Positions 5,022-7,358 of a stretch of DNA of 7,358 nt are shown here, in pieces. The number at the start of each line of letters is the position of its first letter. The first letter of the stretch is position 1. The stretch comes from Candidatus Poribacteria bacterium (GTDB lineage Bacteria > Poribacteria > WGA-4E > WGA-3G). Made by a program: the position numbers and the translations under genes. The notes under the pieces are model-generated. The model searched no databases. It saw only the letters and a list, made by a program, of their open reading frames with translations, and was not told where the DNA came from. The stretch spans positions 1 to 7,358 of the forward strand of contig JAPPDN010000537.1 of the NCBI GenBank assembly GCA_028824575.1, written 5' to 3'.

Positions 5022-5331
5022 TAAGAACAGTTTTGCAGGCATTTTATTACGTGTTTATTGAAAAATCCGCAAAACAAACCCTTAATTTGTTGGAAGGAAA
5101 CTCGCTTTTTACACGCCTCGCGCGGTATTCGCGATTTACGGATATTCTATCCAGCAGTGACGAACGGTCAAGAAATTGAATAGGTTTTATTTTAAACCGA
5201 CGCAATTTTGACACTTTTCGTTTAAACGCAAAGCAGTTTTCGTCCATTCCCAAGGTTTTTTGTCGGAAACCGGGGTATAGAGAACGAATGATGAAATACT
5301 CATATCGCAGCTCCGTTACCCAAACATCCGA
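5022..5331 (+). promoter_or_regulatory. Long hairpin-rich 5' leader of the large lipoprotein gene
   Basis: No + strand gene is evident here. Visible stems: AACAAA/TTTGTT (5073-5078 with 5086-5091), TCGCG/CGCGA (5118-5122 with 5130-5134), GGATA/TATCC (5140-5144 with 5148-5152), GGTTT/AAACC (5183-5187 with 5194-5198), and CCC+GGTTT with AAACC+GGG (5249-5258 with 5267-5274, AA bulge). GGGTA (5273-5277), which shares its first two bases with the last stem, can alternatively pair with TACCC (5317-5321) across about 40 nt. I match none of these to a known riboswitch class. The role as a leader rests on the promoter call at 4987-5015. Confidence 0.3.
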
Positions 5332-5367
5332 TTCATTATCTCCAAGGAGGAAAAACAAAGTAATGAA
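5332..5367 (+). promoter_or_regulatory. Ribosome-binding site with start codon inside a hairpin
   Basis: AAGGAGG (5344-5350) is a strong Shine-Dalgarno 12 nt before the ATG at 5363. TTCATTA (5332-5338) is the exact reverse complement of TAATGAA (5361-5367), which contains the whole start codon. A smaller CTCC/GGAG pairing (5340-5343 with 5346-5349) could also cover the Shine-Dalgarno. This could limit translation until opened. ATGAA at 5291-5295 can pair with TTCAT (5332-5336) as an alternative partner. The main stem is AT-rich with a 22-nt loop, so its stability is moderate. Confidence 0.4.
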
Positions 5368-7358
5368 CAGGCTAAAACAATCATTTGATGTTTTACTTGT
5401 AGCGACCTGTATTCTGAGTGCTTTCGTGCTCTATGGTTGTGGCGCACAGAGCCTTGGTCCACAAGAACCCCTATTACCAACGATTGAGGGGAGTTCTAAA
5501 TTCTCAGCTCGCTTCCAATTAGAGGAAGAACCGCAATTCTTCTATGATCTGTTTGGAAAAGAGCTGCTTGAAGGTAACGAGGTCTATAACTATCGTGAGC
5601 AGAAAGAGTTTGACCAGAACGGTGAATTGTTCGTCGGTTGGACCGGTCAGTTGGATAGTGAAAGATTCTCGGCACAGTTGGATAGAACGGTTTTAACTGA
5701 AGATAGTTACCGTGGCAGATACACAGAGTTTGCTATCGGTGATAGCATGCGTTTTAAGCCGTCTACGCTATTCCCAAACCGCTACATCCTCTACAAAACA
5801 GAATTTGATGGGCTTCGATGGGATATCTCTTTCGCACAGGAACGGCACCTTTTCACACTCATCAATTCTCGTATCTCAAACCCTGTCCAATTGACTGACG
5901 CAGCGGCAAACCTTGCACCGACGCTCGGTCGTCGGAATGGTCTAAACGAAGATGCTGGAGTGCGGCACATTGAAAACGCACGCCTTGTAGGGTTCCGGGC
6001 GCAAGGGCTTTTGGGCGACATTTTCCGCGTCGGGTTTACTTATGTCAATCTTCACAAAGAACACCCGGAACGTGTTGAAAACCCGCTTATGGGTACTGTA
6101 GCCAATACACCGCCAGAATCAATTTCCGTTATCTTCCGAGATGACTCACCCGAAGACAATCACGTTATTGTCACCCGATTCTCCGGCTTTGATCCAGATT
6201 TACATAGCGAGAATATTCAGGGGGGTGTCGGTGCAGCGTTCAAAGAAATGAAGGTCACTGTTGTCACCCAAGCATTGGAAGAATTAACGCCTGAAGAAAT
6301 TGAAGAAGGTGCTGAACCTACGGCGTTACCTGCAGAAACTATCTCAGAAACACTTGACATCAGTAATGTCATCCCGATGCCTGTCGGCGGACTTCCTTCT
6401 GATATTCGCGATTCTGTTGACGGAGAGTGGAAGATCGTTGATGGCTTCAATAAAATGAAAGCCGTCCTCGTTTTTGTGGATCCAGACGGGGCACCTTCGC
6501 CCGAAGTCGCAACACTTCTCGGAGAAGGGGCATTTCAAATTGACGCAGATCCACGCACCGTTCAATCTGTCACCTTTGAAATGATCGTAGCAGGTGATTA
6601 CAATATCGCCATTATCGGATCCAGTGCTGCCAACAAAGCCGAATCAGATCCTGAAATCCAAGAATGGATTAAAACTGAAGACGGCCACATCCAAATGCCC
6701 TACCGTGATGTTATTGAAGCACCCGGTAACTACGGGCAGTCCTCAGATTACACCAGTAACCGGGCAACACTTCAAGACAACCCGAGTCAGTGGAGCGGTG
6801 AGGGTCGACCGCGTAAAGTCCGTTATCAATATGGGGCAGCACGTGCAGCTCTTCTCTATGGGCTTGACTTAGAAGGTACGATCGGTAATGTTTTTGTCCG
6901 AGCACATTACTCCATTAACGGTAAATATAAGCAGTATCCTACCATCCCGAAAGATCAGATCGGATTTAGCCGGCTCAAAACAACTATCCAAGGCGAAGAT
7001 GGCGAAGAAGAAACCGGTATCTCGGTTGATCCAGCAACCGGCTTGCCATTAGACGCAAATCGGATACCTACCTACTCTGAGACCGAGGGTGAAAGATTTG
7101 AAGCCCGGTTAGGTGGCGACGGAACCGATGAAAGCGGCGACGGAGAAATGGGAAGAGAAACCGCATGGTTCCTCCAACTCAAATCTCGCTTCGGAAAGTT
7201 GTATCTCGAAGGGGTCTACTATCATATCGATCCTGGTTACACGACAACTTATCTCAATTTCGGTTCTAACTCTGACAGAGATCAACCCTACTCACTGCCA
7301 CGGACACCTGAATCACAGTCTGAACAAGATCCGTGGGACGAAACTAATTACGCTCTCA
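5363..7358 (+). CDS. Large lipoprotein with beta-barrel-like segments, 3' end outside window
   Basis: The frame is open from the ATG at 5363 to the last base: 665 codons with no stop, so the protein is longer than shown. It begins MNRLKQSFDV, has a hydrophobic core (10-24) and a lipobox LYG-C26, suggesting a lipid-anchored envelope protein. Residues 45-170 are strand-like, with a GDS(M)RF stretch (126-131) and LRWDISFAQERH (151-162) ending in a SRISNP turn (169-174). Residues 207-229 (RLVGFRAQGLLGDIFRVGF...) and 602-622 (WFLQLKSRFGKLYLEGVYY) alternate polar and nonpolar residues, as in outer-membrane barrel strands. Residues about 350-420 resemble a soluble beta domain (GEWKIVDGF..., VQSVTFEMIVAGDYNIAI), and 300-345 and 540-600 are acidic loops. 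Overall it looks like an outer-membrane or surface protein, perhaps a porin or assembly factor; no specific family is claimed. A strong Shine-Dalgarno (5344-5350) supports the start. It seems to be transcribed separately from the operon before it. Confidence 0.88.
   Translation, partial: MNRLKQSFDVLLVATCILSAFVLYGCGAQSLGPQEPLLPTIEGSSKFSARFQLEEEPQFFYDLFGKELLEGNEVYNYREQKEFDQNGELFVGWTGQLDSERFSAQLDRTVLTEDSYRGRYTEFAIGDSMRFKPSTLFPNRYILYKTEFDGLRWDISFAQERHLFTLINSRISNPVQLTDAAANLAPTLGRRNGLNEDAGVRHIENARLVGFRAQGLLGDIFRVGFTYVNLHKEHPERVENPLMGTVANTPPESISVIFRDDSPEDNHVIVTRFSGFDPDLHSENIQGGVGAAFKEMKVTVVTQALEELTPEEIEEGAEPTALPAETISETLDISNVIPMPVGGLPSDIRDSVDGEWKIVDGFNKMKAVLVFVDPDGAPSPEVATLLGEGAFQIDADPRTVQSVTFEMIVAGDYNIAIIGSSAANKAESDPEIQEWIKTEDGHIQMPYRDVIEAPGNYGQSSDYTSNRATLQDNPSQWSGEGRPRKVRYQYGAARAALLYGLDLEGTIGNVFVRAHYSINGKYKQYPTIPKDQIGFSRLKTTIQGEDGEEETGISVDPATGLPLDANRIPTYSETEGERFEARLGGDGTDESGDGEMGRETAWFLQLKSRFGKLYLEGVYYHIDPGYTTTYLNFGSNSDRDQPYSLPRTPESQSEQDPWDETNYAL

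Noticed and set aside
5208..5236. Promoter built on TTGACA at 5208-5213
   Set aside because: The sequence 17 bp downstream is AAGCAG, not a -10 box, and nearby spacings are no better.
5047..5358. 103-codon frame on the minus strand
   Set aside because: It starts at a TTG lying on the Shine-Dalgarno of the + strand lipoprotein gene, has no recognisable domain or signal and lies in the hairpin-rich leader. Probably chance.

Overview
The window looks like a piece of chromosome from a Gram-negative-type (diderm) bacterium. All four well-supported complete genes and the large partial gene encode exported or envelope proteins: a signal-peptide protein, a PGWGQ-type (DUF5683-like) membrane protein, two lipoproteins and a Wzz/GumC-type inner-membrane chain-length protein. 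GC content is moderate, with AT-rich gaps. Nothing here fixes the taxon. The mix of a DUF5683-like protein and large barrel-like lipoproteins fits little-cultured lineages such as Poribacteria or other FCB-related phyla, but this is a guess. All real genes are on the + strand. I see no tRNA, rRNA, CRISPR array, IS element or phage gene.

Region 1 (about 1-4547) is a probable four-gene operon. It holds (i) a 543-aa secreted protein with a folded N-terminal part, a Tyr/Arg-rich middle and an extreme Ser/Arg 'RS-like' tail ending in six Asp and a basic cluster; (ii) a 189-aa DUF5683-like membrane protein; (iii) a 188-aa lipoprotein with a probable NTF2/SnoaL-like fold; and (iv) a 471-aa Wzz/GumC-type polysaccharide co-polymerase without a kinase domain. 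Gaps between genes are 57, 28 and 57 bp, and a good intrinsic terminator (4516-4547) follows the last gene. The joint theme is probably cell-surface or exopolysaccharide building, but no glycosyltransferase, flippase or Wza-type exporter is in view.

Region 2 (about 4548-5362) is roughly 800 bp without a confident gene, but it is not empty. A perfect TATAAT box precedes a stretch (4602-4848) that folds by eye into several consecutive stems and could be a structured non-coding RNA; a weak 70-aa ORF overlaps it. Two TG-extended promoters (4908-4936 and 4987-5015) follow. The second would give the next gene a leader of about 340 nt with five hairpins and a final hairpin that buries the start codon.

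Region 3 (5363-7358) is the first 665 codons of a large lipoprotein with beta-barrel-like strands. It is open to the end of the window, so its stop codon is not seen.

The most notable points are the RS-like secreted protein in an operon with a Wzz protein, the hairpin lying between a strong Shine-Dalgarno sequence and the start of the Wzz gene, the possible structured RNA at 4602-4848, and the long structured leader of the large lipoprotein gene.
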